Source: Vibrio sp. LaRot3 (GTDB lineage Bacteria > Pseudomonadota > Gammaproteobacteria > Enterobacterales > Vibrionaceae). Taken from it: a stretch of 64,000 bases of DNA. This document shows, piece after piece, positions 8,297 through 18,550 of this stretch. The position numbers and the translations under genes are program-made. A model generated the notes under the pieces. It saw only the letters and a program-made list of their open reading frames with translations, was not told the origin of the DNA and did not search any database. The stretch covers positions 186,001 through 250,000 of the forward strand of contig NZ_JAPPTI010000004.1 in assembly GCF_027587025.1 (NCBI RefSeq), in the 5' to 3' direction. Numbering within the stretch: the stretch's first letter is position 1; the number at the start of each line of letters is the position of its first letter.

Positions 8297-10219
8297 GTGA
8301 GATTAGATGTGGAAAAAACAACCAAATTAGATCGCGTTCGCGCTGACTACAACGTTCATTACTGGAGCCAAGGCTTCTACGGTATCGACAACCAAGGCGA
8401 AGTTTACGTTTCTCCAACAACCGAAAAAACGCACCAAATTCCTTTGAGCAATATTGTGTCTCAACTAGAAAAACAGCAGTTAAACCTGCCCGTTCTAGTA
8501 CGTTTCCCACAAATATTGCACCAACGTGTGCACGGTATTTGCCAAGCCTTTAACCAAGCGATTGAAGAATACCAATACCCGAATAATTACCTGTTGGTTT
8601 ACCCAATCAAAGTAAACCAGCAGAAAGAAGTTGTTGATGAGATCTTAGCTAGCCAAGCAAGTTTAGAGACCAAGCAGCTCGGCCTTGAGGCCGGCAGTAA
8701 GCCTGAACTTCTTGCGGTATTAGCCCTAGCGCAAAAAGCCAGCTCTGTGATTGTGTGTAACGGCTACAAAGACCGTGAATACGTTCGCCTTGCGCTAATC
8801 GGGGAAAAATTAGGCCACAAAGTATTCATCGTTTTAGAGAAACTGTCTGAACTTGATTTGGTACTAAAAGAAGCGAAAAGTTTAGGTGTGAAACCACGCT
8901 TAGGCTTGCGCATTCGCCTTGCATCACAAGGTGCAGGTAAGTGGCAAGCAAGCGGTGGTGAAAAGTCTAAATTTGGTTTGTCCGCCTCTCAAGTACTCAC
9001 AGTCATTGAGCGTCTAAAACAAGAAGATCAGCTTGATGCGATGCAATTGGTGCACTTCCACCTTGGTTCGCAAATGGCCAACATCCGTGACATTCGTAAT
9101 GGTGTGAACGAGTCTGCTCGTTTCTACTGCGAGCTGCGTGAGATGGGTGCAAAAATCGATTTCTTCGATATCGGTGGTGGTCTAGCAGTGGACTACGATG
9201 GTACGCGCAGCCAATCATCAAACTCGATGAACTACGGCTTGATTGAATACGCCCGTAACATCGTTTCAACCGTTGGTGACGTTTGCCAAGCGTACGGTCA
9301 GCCGATGCCAGTCATCATTTCTGAATCTGGTCGCTCGTTAACGGCTCATCATGCGGTGTTGATCACCAACGTGATCGGTACAGAAGCGTATCATCCAGAA
9401 GAAGTGAACGAACTTGAAGTTGATGCACCAACGCTTCTGCAAAACATGTGGCGTAACTGGCAAACCCTGCAAGATGGCAGCGATGCACGTGCATTGATTG
9501 AGATTTACAACGATACCCAAAGTGATTTAGCGGAAGTGCACTCACAGTTTGCAACTGGCGTGCTGAACCTACAGCAACGTGCGTGGGCCGAGCAACTATC
9601 GCTGCGTATTTACTTTGAACTGAGCCGTGCAATGAGCACGAAGAACCGTTTCCACCGCCCAATTCTTGATGAATTGAATGAGCGCTTGGCTGACAAGTTC
9701 TTTGTTAACTTCTCGTTGTTCCAATCTTTACCAGATGCGTGGGGCATTGATCAGGTATTCCCTGTACTTCCGTTATCCGGTTTAGATGAACTCGAAGATC
9801 GCCGCGCAGTGATGCTCGACATTACGTGTGACTCAGACGGCGCGGTAGAGCAGTACGTTGAAGGCCAAGGTATTGAAACGACATTACCGGTGCCTGCATG
9901 GAACAAAGATAAGCCATACCTAATGGGCTTCTTCTTAGTCGGTGCATACCAAGAAATCTTGGGCGATATGCACAACTTATTTGGTGATACTCATAGCGCG
10001 GTTGTGTCAGTCAACGAGCAAGGTGAAGCCATTATTGAGCGAATTGACCAAGGTGACTCAGTAGAAGACATGATGCGCTACGTGCACATCGATGTAGACA
10101 AGATTCGCGATAACTACCGCGAACTGGTTAACCTACGTGTTGACCAACAAGAACAACAACAAGTGCTTCAAGAACTTGAACAAGGTCTTTGCGGCTACAC
10201 CTATTTAGAGGATTTCTAA
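8297..10219 (+). CDS. speA: biosynthetic arginine decarboxylase
   Basis: This is a 640-residue PLP-dependent fold-III decarboxylase that converts arginine to agmatine. The PLP lysine is in [11 protein letters not shown] (about residue 106). HFHLGSQ, the [10 protein letters not shown] glycine loop, the [11 protein letters not shown] phosphate/PLP segment and the catalytic CDSDGA motif are all present. It starts with GTG: there is no in-frame ATG, GTG or TTG further upstream before a stop at 8201, and no good Shine-Dalgarno sequence. It is immediately followed by speB, so the two make putrescine from arginine. A structured leader precedes it. Confidence 0.97.
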   Translation: MRLDVEKTTKLDRVRADYNVHYWSQGFYGIDNQGEVYVSPTTEKTHQIPLSNIVSQLEKQQLNLPVLVRFPQILHQRVHGICQAFNQAIEEYQYPNNYLLVYPIKVNQQKEVVDEILASQASLETKQLGLEAGSKPELLAVLALAQKASSVIVCNGYKDREYVRLALIGEKLGHKVFIVLEKLSELDLVLKEAKSLGVKPRLGLRIRLASQGAGKWQASGGEKSKFGLSASQVLTVIERLKQEDQLDAMQLVHFHLGSQMANIRDIRNGVNESARFYCELREMGAKIDFFDIGGGLAVDYDGTRSQSSNSMNYGLIEYARNIVSTVGDVCQAYGQPMPVIISESGRSLTAHHAVLITNVIGTEAYHPEEVNELEVDAPTLLQNMWRNWQTLQDGSDARALIEIYNDTQSDLAEVHSQFATGVLNLQQRAWAEQLSLRIYFELSRAMSTKNRFHRPILDELNERLADKFFVNFSLFQSLPDAWGIDQVFPVLPLSGLDELEDRRAVMLDITCDSDGAVEQYVEGQGIETTLPVPAWNKDKPYLMGFFLVGAYQEILGDMHNLFGDTHSAVVSVNEQGEAIIERIDQGDSVEDMMRYVHIDVDKIRDNYRELVNLRVDQQEQQQVLQELEQGLCGYTYLEDF

Positions 10220-11152
10220 ATGAATGATTTGTTTGATAAAACTGATTATTCACTGTATTCAAACTCAATGAGTTTTATGCGCCAACCGTATCTACGCAAC
10301 CCAATCGGCAGCGATGCTGATTTGGTGGTACTCGGTGTACCGCTAGATATGGCAACATCTGGTCGTCCGGGTGCTCGTATGGGCCCTGATGCGATTCGTC
10401 GCGCGTCGGTAAACCTAGCATGGGAAGGTAAAAAATTCCCTTGGGACTTCAACCTATTCGATCGCGTGAAGATGATCGATGCAGGTGACTTAGTGTTTGA
10501 TTGCGGCGACGCAGAAGACTTCACCTACCGCTTAGAAAAAGCGACCGGCGAGATTCTGAAAAACGGCAAAACCATGTTTGCACTAGGGGGTGATCACTTT
10601 ATCACTCTACCTATTTTGCGTGCATACGCTAAGCATTACGGTGAGATGGCGCTGGTTCATTTTGATGCCCATACCGATACCTATGCTAACGGCAGTGCTT
10701 ACGACCACGGTACCATGTTCTACCATGCGCCAAACGAAGGTCTAATTTCGCCAAAACACTCAGTGCAGATCGGTATTCGCACTGAGTATGAACAACAAAA
10801 TCATGGCTTCAATGTCATTAACGCGATGCAAGCTAATGATTTAACCGCCGATGAAATCGTTGCGCAAGTCCGTGCAACTGTCGGTGATAAGCCTGTCTAC
10901 GTGACGTTTGACATCGACTGTCTTGATCCGGCTTTTGCACCGGGTACAGGCACGCCAGTATGTGGCGGTTTGAACTCAGATAAAGTACTGAAAGTCCTAC
11001 GTGGCTTTGCTGGCATGAACATCGTAGGCATGGACGTGGTAGAGGTTTCACCGCCATACGATCATAGTGACATGACTGCTTTGGCAGGCGCGACAGTGGC
11101 ACTTGAGCTAATGTACGCATGGGCTTCAAGCAAAACAGACAAAGACGCTTAA
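10220..11152 (+). CDS. speB: agmatinase
   Basis: This is a 310-residue ureohydrolase that cleaves agmatine to putrescine and urea. The manganese ligands are in [18 protein letters not shown] and [17 protein letters not shown], all intact. The ATG begins on the base after the speA stop codon, with GAGG inside the end of speA, so the two are translated together. A strong terminator follows. Confidence 0.97.
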   Translation: MNDLFDKTDYSLYSNSMSFMRQPYLRNPIGSDADLVVLGVPLDMATSGRPGARMGPDAIRRASVNLAWEGKKFPWDFNLFDRVKMIDAGDLVFDCGDAEDFTYRLEKATGEILKNGKTMFALGGDHFITLPILRAYAKHYGEMALVHFDAHTDTYANGSAYDHGTMFYHAPNEGLISPKHSVQIGIRTEYEQQNHGFNVINAMQANDLTADEIVAQVRATVGDKPVYVTFDIDCLDPAFAPGTGTPVCGGLNSDKVLKVLRGFAGMNIVGMDVVEVSPPYDHSDMTALAGATVALELMYAWASSKTDKDA

Positions 11153-11176
11153 ACGTTTGTTTATTGCGCAAAAACA

Positions 11177-11204
11177 AAAATCCCCGCACTCTGGCGGGGA
11201 TTTT
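11177..11204. terminator. terminator after speB
   Basis: AAAATCCCCGC / GCGGGGATTTT is a G+C-rich stem with flanking A and T runs, usable from both sides. It separates speB from the convergent yibL. Confidence 0.85.
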
Positions 11205-11242
11205 CATATTCATGGCTTTAAATCCGTAACTAGAGTACCTAG

Positions 11243-11599
11243 TTAGAACTTCTTCGGCGCAAAACCTGTCATCACGTCTAAACGCAGCTCTTTACCAATT
11301 TTCGTCATTGGGTGAACCACAACCAGACCTTTCACTGATTTCTTAAGCTTACCCATGTCCGCTTGCTCTGCTTTAGTAATTTCGCGAGAAAACGGCATAT
11401 CTAGCAAACTTTTACGTTCTTTATTCAGTTCGTAGCTTTGTTTGTGCTTGAACTGAGAAACCTTCTTAGTGATTTTGTCGATTTCATCAGTGAACTTAGT
11501 AATCATCTCTTGATCACCACGAGATTTGGCGGCATCCAACTTACGGCGACAAGTATCTAAACGGTTATTTAGCTGCTGAATTTCTTTTTTGATGCTCAT
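11243..11599 (-). CDS. yibL: YibL family ribosome-associated protein
   Basis: This 118-residue, strongly basic and helical protein ends with the family block MPFSREITKAEQADMGKLKKSVKGLVVVHPMTKIG (key residues ITKxEQADMGKLKKSVxGLVVVHPMT), matching E. coli YibL (DUF2810), which co-purifies with ribosomes. The N-terminal half is predicted coiled coil. I start at the ATG reading MSIKKE, with AAGAG nine bases upstream; a TTG three codons earlier is in frame. It is divergent from the metallopeptidase gene. Confidence 0.87.
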   Translation of the reverse strand: MSIKKEIQQLNNRLDTCRRKLDAAKSRGDQEMITKFTDEIDKITKKVSQFKHKQSYELNKERKSLLDMPFSREITKAEQADMGKLKKSVKGLVVVHPMTKIGKELRLDVMTGFAPKKF

Positions 11600-11741
11600 G
11601 ATAATCAACTCTTAATTTGCTGTGGGCGCGGAGTATAGCATAGCCAATGTTGTCGCCCTATAACAAAAAGCACTTTCCTTACTAGCGTATAATTCCGCTA
11701 CTCTGATAGAGTCAAGCCAACTTGCGCCATAAGGAAATACT

Positions 11742-12521
11742 ATGCCTATAAAACCATTACTTCTCGGCGGTTTAATGACTCTTTCATTGTCTGCCATGGC
11801 TAATACAGACAGCGTCATCATTAAATACGCGACCGGTGAAAACGCCCAGCAAAAAGCCGCAATGACGGCACTCAAACAAAGCGGCGTAAACCCACTACTG
11901 GTCGAGCTATCAAACCAACATTTTCCATTTGAGAAAGCATTAACCATTCAATATGGTGGCGAAGATGGTCCTTTGTATGATCCTGAAACGCACGTGGTTC
12001 ATATGCCCTATAATTTTTACCAGCAGGCTCTGAACTACTTCAAAGCCAATGATTATGAAAAGAAATTTGGTAAGTCCGCGGAAGCTGGCGCGATAGATAC
12101 CATTCTACACACTCTTTTGCACGAAGCCGGCCACGCTTATATTGAAGATCAAAATATCCCGATTCTCGGCAAAGAAGAGGATGCAGTGGATAATTTTGCC
12201 GTCGTGATGATGATTGAATATGTGGAAGATGGTGATGATGCCGCGATCAGCGCTGCGGATATGTTTGCCTTTGAGTCAGACGACAGACCCGACTATTACG
12301 ATTTTGGCGAGTACATCGACGAGCACAGTTTCGACCTTCAGCGTTACTTCTCTACTTTGTGTTTGGTGTACGGCAGTGACCCCGACAAACATGCAGGCTT
12401 ACTCGATGAAGTCGAGAATGACTATCTAAGTGAGCGAAAAGAATTCTGTGAATTTCAATATCCTGCGATTAGCCAAAGCTGGCATCACTATTTACGCCCT
12501 CAAAAAGAAACAAACGACTAA
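11742..12521 (+). CDS. secreted DUF4344 zinc metallopeptidase
   Basis: This 259-residue protein has a signal peptide (residues 1-20, cleavage after SAMA). The HEAGH zinc motif lies at about residues 127-131 (LLHEAGHAYIE). A downstream acidic EEDAVDNFAVVMM helix could provide the third ligand and resembles other DUF4344 proteins. The family is annotated as putative metallopeptidases, but I know of no characterised substrate. The C-terminal part is rich in Asp, Glu, Tyr. An isolated gene, it is followed by a hairpin at 12539-12571. Confidence 0.75.
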   Translation: MPIKPLLLGGLMTLSLSAMANTDSVIIKYATGENAQQKAAMTALKQSGVNPLLVELSNQHFPFEKALTIQYGGEDGPLYDPETHVVHMPYNFYQQALNYFKANDYEKKFGKSAEAGAIDTILHTLLHEAGHAYIEDQNIPILGKEEDAVDNFAVVMMIEYVEDGDDAAISAADMFAFESDDRPDYYDFGEYIDEHSFDLQRYFSTLCLVYGSDPDKHAGLLDEVENDYLSERKEFCEFQYPAISQSWHHYLRPQKETND

Positions 12522-12538
12522 CAACTCATCCTTCTATC

Positions 12539-12571
12539 GTTCAGCCGTTTCACATTACATGGCGGCTGAAC
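12539..12571 (+). terminator. hairpin after the metallopeptidase gene
   Basis: GTTCAGCCG / CGGCTGAAC is a 9-bp perfect stem. No T-run follows, so it may be a weak or Rho-assisted terminator. Confidence 0.45.
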
Positions 12572-12728
12572 CTAGTGCACATATAGATATTTCTCCTCAA
12601 TAATTAATGATTCTTCTATCAAGTTTCACAGTTATCGGTCGCTAACATTGTTAACATCCCGGTTAATCATTGAAAATGGTTAGTTACATATTCTAATAAA
12701 ATTGAAGTAAATCAGTGCAGGAATTGTT

Positions 12729-14390
12729 ATGAGTCTATCTATTAGAAATCGTTTGTATGTCCTTTCGATCATCCCCTTATTATTAATGGCCATCGGTATG
12801 ATGAGCGTGTCTTACATCAAGACCACAGAGCTTACCGAACAACAAATTGCAGCGACTCGCTCCAACATGATGGCTATGAAGCAACAAGAGCTAAAAGCCT
12901 ATATCCAAATGGCAAAATCCTCTGTTCAACCCTTTTTAGATCGTGGTGCATCACTAGAAGACGCGTTACCAACACTTAAAGGCCTCGAATATGGCGAATC
13001 AGGTTATGTGTTTGCTTACGATTCAAAAGGTGTACGTATCGCAATAGGCCAAGGAACTGATGGGATAGGTAAAAACTACTACAACCTTCAAGATAAGCAG
13101 GGCAACTACCTGATTCAAGACCTGATCAAAAATGCCAAGTTGGATAAGTTCACGACTTACTATTTCCCGAAACCGGGTGAAAGTGTCGCGCTGCCTAAAC
13201 TGAGCTACTCCGTTTACATTCCTGAGTGGGATTTGGTGATTGGTACTGGCTTTTATACGGATGATATCGACGCGGTTATCGCCGAACTAGAATCAAATTC
13301 CAACCAAGCTCTTCAAAGCTCGATTACTGCGATTGTTATTTTCTGTTTAGTTATCGCTGTACTTGTGGCGGCATTTGCTATTGCCGTGAACCGCACCATT
13401 ATGGGACCACTAGAGCAGTTCGATCGCTCTATTAGTTCATTCGCGAGCGGTGATGCCGATCTTACCGCACGTATGGAAAAATTCCGCGCACCAGAATACG
13501 CACGCCTAAGTGAAAACTTTAACGCCTTCGTTGCAAGCCTGCAAAACATCATCCGCAGTGTAACGGATGTCGGTCAACAAGTGGTTGAAGAGACCACTCA
13601 TATGTCATCTCGCGCTGCACGCGTTGATGAGTTGGCAACAGGCCAACGCGAAGAAACGGAGCAAGTTGCAACAGCAATGACTGAGATGACCACCACGGCG
13701 CAAGAAATCTCAAGCAATGCGAGCCAAGCCGCTGATAGTGCGAAAGAAGCGGACGACAATGCCAAAGAAGCCCAGCAGATCGTCAACGCTGCTGCGCAAT
13801 CTGTTGAAGAATTAGCTGGTGAGGTATCACAAGCTAATGAGGTGATTTCTCGTCTAGAAGGCGATGTTCAAAACATCTCTTCTTCACTTGAAGTTATCCA
13901 AGACATCGCTGAACAAACCAACTTACTCGCGCTTAATGCTGCCATCGAGGCAGCTCGTGCAGGTGAACAAGGCCGAGGCTTCGCTGTGGTAGCAGATGAA
14001 GTTCGTAAATTGGCTAGCCGTACTCAAGAGAGCACAGGTGAGATTCACACCATGATCGAGCAGCTTAAAGCCGCTTCTGATGCAGCGGTAAAAGCGATGG
14101 ACTCAAGCCAATCACGCTCAACGCATACAGTTAGTGAAGCAAATGCGGCAGCGGAAGCGTTGGTGAAGATTCAGCAATCTATCGATACCATCATGGATAT
14201 GAACTCACTAATCGCAACGGCAACCGAAGAACAGAGCATCGTTGGTCAAGAGATTTCACAGCGCATTGTTGTTATTTCTGACCAGAGCTCCCAGTCTGCG
14301 GCACTCGCCAACGAAAACCGCGCAGGTAGCCAAAACCTTAACGGTCGAGCTAACGAGCTGTATGGCCTAGTAGACCGTTTTACAGTGTAA
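12729..14390 (+). CDS. methyl-accepting chemotaxis protein with Cache sensor
   Basis: This is a 553-residue transmembrane chemoreceptor. Helix 1 is at about residues 9-28, followed by a periplasmic single-Cache (sCache_2) domain containing [15 protein letters not shown] and [15 protein letters not shown]. Helix 2 is at about 198-220, then a HAMP linker and a long cytoplasmic coiled coil. The signalling tip is [20 protein letters not shown] with [15 protein letters not shown]. No C-terminal CheR/CheB tether pentapeptide is present. Cache domains of this type often sense small organic acids, but the ligand is unknown. It is monocistronic with a good terminator. Confidence 0.95.
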   Translation: MSLSIRNRLYVLSIIPLLLMAIGMMSVSYIKTTELTEQQIAATRSNMMAMKQQELKAYIQMAKSSVQPFLDRGASLEDALPTLKGLEYGESGYVFAYDSKGVRIAIGQGTDGIGKNYYNLQDKQGNYLIQDLIKNAKLDKFTTYYFPKPGESVALPKLSYSVYIPEWDLVIGTGFYTDDIDAVIAELESNSNQALQSSITAIVIFCLVIAVLVAAFAIAVNRTIMGPLEQFDRSISSFASGDADLTARMEKFRAPEYARLSENFNAFVASLQNIIRSVTDVGQQVVEETTHMSSRAARVDELATGQREETEQVATAMTEMTTTAQEISSNASQAADSAKEADDNAKEAQQIVNAAAQSVEELAGEVSQANEVISRLEGDVQNISSSLEVIQDIAEQTNLLALNAAIEAARAGEQGRGFAVVADEVRKLASRTQESTGEIHTMIEQLKAASDAAVKAMDSSQSRSTHTVSEANAAAEALVKIQQSIDTIMDMNSLIATATEEQSIVGQEISQRIVVISDQSSQSAALANENRAGSQNLNGRANELYGLVDRFTV

Positions 14391-14427
14391 AGCTAAAGCG
14401 CAACCCTAAAGATAATATCCACTTAGG

Positions 14428-14457
14428 AGCGACCGAAATATGGTCGCTTCTTTTTTT
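14428..14457 (+). terminator. terminator after the chemoreceptor gene
   Basis: The stem AGCGACC / GGTCGCT is followed by CTTTTTTT. Confidence 0.85.
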
Positions 14458-14551
14458 GCTCCCGCCCATGCCTTGCTGCTTTTCTAGTTAAACTTTTCAT
14501 TAAACATCCAACTATCGGACGATTTTTAATTGCTATCAATAATTTATTTAT

Positions 14552-14566
14552 TGATAATAATTACGA
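14552..14566. promoter_or_regulatory. Fur box upstream of the siderophore operon
   Basis: TGATAATAATTACGA fits the 7-1-7 Fur model TGATAATnATTATCA in 12 of 14 informative positions. It lies 24-38 bases before the first start codon, so the operon is most likely repressed by Fe-loaded Fur. Confidence 0.65.
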
Positions 14567-14589
14567 TTAGCAATTTCATTTAAGGAAAA

Positions 14590-15414
14590 ATGATGACCAA
14601 AGTCCGTAGTGATGGGCGCATGATGCCGCGCCTAATCGAATGCGTTCGCAAACAATACATCACCCCTAACCTACTTCGCGTGACCTTTTCGGGAGAGGAT
14701 CTAAAAGGTTTTCCTGCTGGTACAGAAGGACTTCTCATCAAGCTGTTTTTTGCTAACCAAGAAACAGGCACTCTAGAATTACCGACTCGCACCGAAGAAA
14801 AAATCTACTGGCCCGAGCACAAGCCCGTTTCGCGAGCTTACACCATTCGCCATTTCCGCGAAGATCTTAATGAACTGGATGTAGACTTTGTTCCCCATAG
14901 CCCAGATAGTCCTGCTTCCGGCTGGGCGATCAACGCACAACCCGGAGACAAGATTGGCTTAGGTGGTCCAGGAGGTCCTCAGACTCTGCTACCACCAGCA
15001 GACTGGCATATATTGGCAGGCGATCTCACCGCTCTTCCAGCGATCAGTGCTCTACTAGAACAGTTGCCTGAGAGTGCAAAAGGTTATGCATTTGTTGAAG
15101 TACCCTGCGAAGAAGATATTCACGCACTCACCCACCCTGCTGGTGTTGAAGTCGTTTGGGTAGTGAGAGAGGTTCGCGCCGATTCTGAGCCACTATTAGA
15201 TGCTATCCGCACCATCGACCCACAAGCACAATCAGGTAAGCTCACGGCATTTCTTGCCGGCGAAAACGATGCGGTTCTGGCGTGTCGCAAGCATCTTATT
15301 GAGACCTATCAACTCAAAAAACGAGACCTTCACGCACTACCATACTGGCGTCGAGGCCAAGATGAAGATGAGTACCATGAAGCGCGCCATGACATCATGG
15401 ACGAAGAGTATTAA
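14590..15414 (+). CDS. siderophore-interacting FAD-dependent reductase
   Basis: This 274-residue protein is of the SIP/ViuB type. An N-terminal FAD-binding barrel includes the RxYT flavin motif (VSRAYTIRHF) and the HSPDSPASGWA loop. A C-terminal NAD(P)H-binding domain includes ILAGDLTALPAI, and ends FLAGENDAVLACRKHL...GYWRRG-like (HALPYWRRGQDEDEYHE). These enzymes reduce ferric-siderophores in the cytoplasm and release iron. Two adjacent ATGs (14590, 14593) are possible; AAGGA is better spaced for the second. It leads an operon with fepBDGC genes. Confidence 0.9.
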   Translation: MMTKVRSDGRMMPRLIECVRKQYITPNLLRVTFSGEDLKGFPAGTEGLLIKLFFANQETGTLELPTRTEEKIYWPEHKPVSRAYTIRHFREDLNELDVDFVPHSPDSPASGWAINAQPGDKIGLGGPGGPQTLLPPADWHILAGDLTALPAISALLEQLPESAKGYAFVEVPCEEDIHALTHPAGVEVVWVVREVRADSEPLLDAIRTIDPQAQSGKLTAFLAGENDAVLACRKHLIETYQLKKRDLHALPYWRRGQDEDEYHEARHDIMDEEY

Positions 15415-15514
15415 ACACAAGAACTCAACACCAAGAGGCCAACATCCATTGGCCCTTTGTGTTTACCAATAGTTAAACCGCCTAACGTCAGTCACCTGTA
15501 AAGAATCACAAGCT

Positions 15515-16459
15515 ATGAAAGTCATTACCTTTAAAGCGATCATCACATCCTCAATTCTATTGTTTTCTTCACTTTGCTTTGCGCAAGATTCTGCTTGGCC
15601 AAGATCCTTCACTAACGCTGATGGCAGTATTACGGTGATCGAAAGTGCGCCCAAACGCATTATCTCTACCTCGGTCAGCTTAACAGGCACTTTATTGGCA
15701 ATGGATACACCGCTTATTGGCAGCGCGGGCGCGGTAAAAGGGGAATATTTCTCACAATGGGATGAGGTGGCAAAAGAGCGCGGCTTAACCAACCTTTGGC
15801 CCGCTGGCAGTGTGGATCTTGAATCGGCTTACGCAGTTGAACCAGATTTGATTATCGTATCGCTGACAGGTGCTGACTCTACGCTTGAACAAGTGGAAGA
15901 ATTTCGTCAAATCGCTCCAACCGTCATTCTCGATTACAGCATTCAATCATGGCAAGATCTGGCTAAGCAGATTGGTGAATTAACCGGTCTAGAACAGCAA
16001 GTAGCTGAAAAATTAGCGGATTATGAACGCTATGTCGCTAGAACCAAGCAAACCTTAGCCATTCCAGAAGGTCAGGCCAACATCATTAGCTATCATGGCG
16101 CAGGCATGCTGAACGCCATCGGTAGACCTCAAGGCGCACACGCAATGCTGCTCACTTCGCTTGGTTTTGATATTGAAGCACCGAATGATGCTTGGCAATC
16201 AAGCACCGCTCGTCACCGTGATTTCATCCGTGTGCACTATGAAAACCTATCACTTCTCAAGGGCGAAACCACCTTTCTTATTGAAGCGGATGGAAGAAAG
16301 GCGAATGAGTTTATGAGCAACGAAGTGTTCATCAACATGCCATCGGTGCAAAACCAACAGGTTTATGGCCTTGGTCTAACTTCGTTTCGTATCGACCCAT
16401 ACAGCGCACGCAACATCATCGACAACATTGCTAAGCAATTTGCTAAGAACGCGGAATAA
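15515..16459 (+). CDS. fepB: FepB-like ferric-siderophore periplasmic binding protein
   Basis: This 314-residue type III periplasmic binding protein has a signal peptide (residues 1-22, ending CFAQ). After it come PKRIISTSVSLTGTLLAMDTP and a C-terminal NQQVYGLGLTSFRIDPYSA, both close to E. coli FepB, the enterobactin-binding protein. The chelate is probably a catecholate siderophore, though the specific one is not readable. It stands directly before fepD with a two-base gap. Confidence 0.88.
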   Translation: MKVITFKAIITSSILLFSSLCFAQDSAWPRSFTNADGSITVIESAPKRIISTSVSLTGTLLAMDTPLIGSAGAVKGEYFSQWDEVAKERGLTNLWPAGSVDLESAYAVEPDLIIVSLTGADSTLEQVEEFRQIAPTVILDYSIQSWQDLAKQIGELTGLEQQVAEKLADYERYVARTKQTLAIPEGQANIISYHGAGMLNAIGRPQGAHAMLLTSLGFDIEAPNDAWQSSTARHRDFIRVHYENLSLLKGETTFLIEADGRKANEFMSNEVFINMPSVQNQQVYGLGLTSFRIDPYSARNIIDNIAKQFAKNAE

Positions 16460-16461
16460 TC

Positions 16462-17496
16462 ATGTCTACTGCTCATGCCTTTGCTAGGCAAGAACTGAAA
16501 CATCAACGGCTTAAGCAAGGGTTAATCGTTGCCATTGTATTATTAGCGCTTCTCACGTGCACCAGTGTTTTCATTGGTGCGAGGAACATCAACTGGCAAA
16601 CCACACTCGACGCGATATTCAGCTACGATTCAACCAATAGTGAGCACTTACTGGTTCACCATATCCGTATTCCTCGTAGTCTATTAGCGATTGTGGTCGG
16701 TGTCGGCTTAGGCCTTTCTGGTACTTTGATGCAAGCGCTAACCCGTAACCCTCTCGCAGACCCGGGATTACTTGGCGTCAATGCCGGCGCGATGTTCGCC
16801 ATAGCTGGCGCGATCGCCTTTGCCAGCATCACCCAACCCAGTGATTACGTTTTCTTTGGCTCAATTGGTAGTGGCTTAACCGGCGTCGCCGTCTACTTTT
16901 TAGCCGGGCTGCATAAGACCGTTAATCCTGTTCGTTTAGTGTTAGCTGGTGCGGCATTGTCTGTCGTGCTGTTGGCCGTTACCCATTTGATAACCATCAA
17001 CAGCCATCAAGAAGTGTTTGATAGATTCCGACACTGGGTAGTGGGCTCTCTACAAGGACGCGGGTATGATGTGCTTTATTCAGTCACAGTTCTTATTGTG
17101 ATTGGAGCGATAGCCTCTATTTTGATTGCGCCAGCTTTAGATGCACTCTCTCTTGGTCAAGAGTTTGGCCAATCGCTCGGCAGCAACCCAAAAGTCATTT
17201 GGCTCATTGCCTGCGGCGCAATCATTATACTTTCTGGCTCAGCCACCGCAGCCGCTGGGCCTATCAGTTTTATCGGTTTAACTGCCCCACATTTGGCTCG
17301 CTTTATTGTTGGCCCTGACCACCGTTGGTTAATGCCTTATTCGATGGTGATTGGTGCAATGTTGATCCTCTCTGCTGACATCCTTGGCCGAATTATTGGC
17401 CATCCGAACGAGATTAGCGTAGGAATTATGGCGGCGTTGATCGGCGGACCATTCTTTATCTACATGGTGAAACGATGGAAAATCTCGCAGCTATAA
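16462..17496 (+). CDS. fepD: FecCD-type iron-siderophore permease (FepD-like)
   Basis: This 344-residue permease of the BtuC/FecCD family has about ten membrane helices. Family motifs are RIPRSLLAIVVGVGLGLSG, the TLMQALTRNPLADPGLLGVNAGA stretch and the coupling-helix region AAGPISFIGLTAPHLAR. It pairs with the next gene as the heterodimeric channel. Its end overlaps the start of fepG by 22 bases. Confidence 0.92.
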   Translation: MSTAHAFARQELKHQRLKQGLIVAIVLLALLTCTSVFIGARNINWQTTLDAIFSYDSTNSEHLLVHHIRIPRSLLAIVVGVGLGLSGTLMQALTRNPLADPGLLGVNAGAMFAIAGAIAFASITQPSDYVFFGSIGSGLTGVAVYFLAGLHKTVNPVRLVLAGAALSVVLLAVTHLITINSHQEVFDRFRHWVVGSLQGRGYDVLYSVTVLIVIGAIASILIAPALDALSLGQEFGQSLGSNPKVIWLIACGAIIILSGSATAAAGPISFIGLTAPHLARFIVGPDHRWLMPYSMVIGAMLILSADILGRIIGHPNEISVGIMAALIGGPFFIYMVKRWKISQL

Positions 17497-18548
17497 GTAA
17501 TGACACTGGCACAAAACCGATGCATTACTCAGTCGTCAAAATTGGCCCTTTCCAACTGATTATGAGCAAAAAGCAAGCATTCACTTACTTTACACTCCTC
17601 TGCTCTGTTTGCTTGTTAGCGGCTTACTCTGTCACCGTTGGGAAACTAAACATTGGCCTCAACGAAGTTTGGTCAATTGTTAGCGGGGAAGTCACTCAAG
17701 GTTTCAAGCAGCGTGTTGTGATGAACATACGTTTGCCAAGAATTACCACAGCCCTATTTGTCGGCGCAGCATTAGGTGTCTCTGGCGCAATTTTCCAATC
17801 CCTATCTCGCAACGCATTAGGCTCTCCCGATATCATCGGCTTTACCACCGGAGCGGCTTCCGGGGCTATCGCCCAAATCGTATTATTCGAACAGTCAGGC
17901 CTTGCAGTCAGCGTATCCGCTATTGGTGGTGGTCTCGCGACAGCGGTCATCGTCTATCTATTATCTCGCCAATATGGCCGAGTGGGCGGTTATCGCTTAA
18001 TACTCATCGGTATTGGCGTGGGGTCGATTCTGTCTGCACTCAACAGCCTTATGCTAGTCAAAGGCCATATTGATAGCGCTATTACGGCCAATTTGTGGCT
18101 GGCAGGATCGCTACATGCCAGAACATGGCAACACGCACTGCCCGTACTCGCAGGCGTAGTATTGCTTGTCCCAGCGGCAACCTATTTTGCGCGACGACTC
18201 TCTCTTATCGAAATGGGCGACGACTTAGCCAAACAACTTGGCGTCAATGTCGAGACCACTCGCTTGCTAATGCTCTTTATCGCTGTGATCCTCGCCGCTT
18301 TAGCCACAGGTGCAGCAGGCCCAATTTCGTTCATTGCATTAGCCGCACCGCAGTTGATCGCTCGTCTGATTGGTGGTGGGCAAATATTGATTATCGGTTC
18401 TGCTTTAATGGGCGCGATTTTATTGATCAGCGCAGACTTAATTAGCCAATTACTCCCGTTTGATTTTTCACTGCCTATCGGCACCATGACAGGCCTAATT
18501 GGTGGTGTCTATTTACTGTTTTTACTAGCTCAACGTCGAGACCTTTAA
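17475..18548 (+). CDS. fepG: FecCD-type iron-siderophore permease (FepG-like)
   Basis: This is a 357-residue partner permease. ALGVSGAIFQSLSRNALGSPDIIGF, LILIGIGVGSILSALNSLML and the SLIEMGDDLAKQLGV loop follow E. coli FepG closely, which identifies this operon as the FepDGC branch. The predicted start overlaps fepD; later ATGs at 17520 and 17562 would give lengths nearer the usual 330-345 residues, so the true start is uncertain. Confidence 0.9.
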   Translation: MENLAAISNDTGTKPMHYSVVKIGPFQLIMSKKQAFTYFTLLCSVCLLAAYSVTVGKLNIGLNEVWSIVSGEVTQGFKQRVVMNIRLPRITTALFVGAALGVSGAIFQSLSRNALGSPDIIGFTTGAASGAIAQIVLFEQSGLAVSVSAIGGGLATAVIVYLLSRQYGRVGGYRLILIGIGVGSILSALNSLMLVKGHIDSAITANLWLAGSLHARTWQHALPVLAGVVLLVPAATYFARRLSLIEMGDDLAKQLGVNVETTRLLMLFIAVILAALATGAAGPISFIALAAPQLIARLIGGGQILIIGSALMGAILLISADLISQLLPFDFSLPIGTMTGLIGGVYLLFLLAQRRDL

Positions 18549-18550
18549 TC

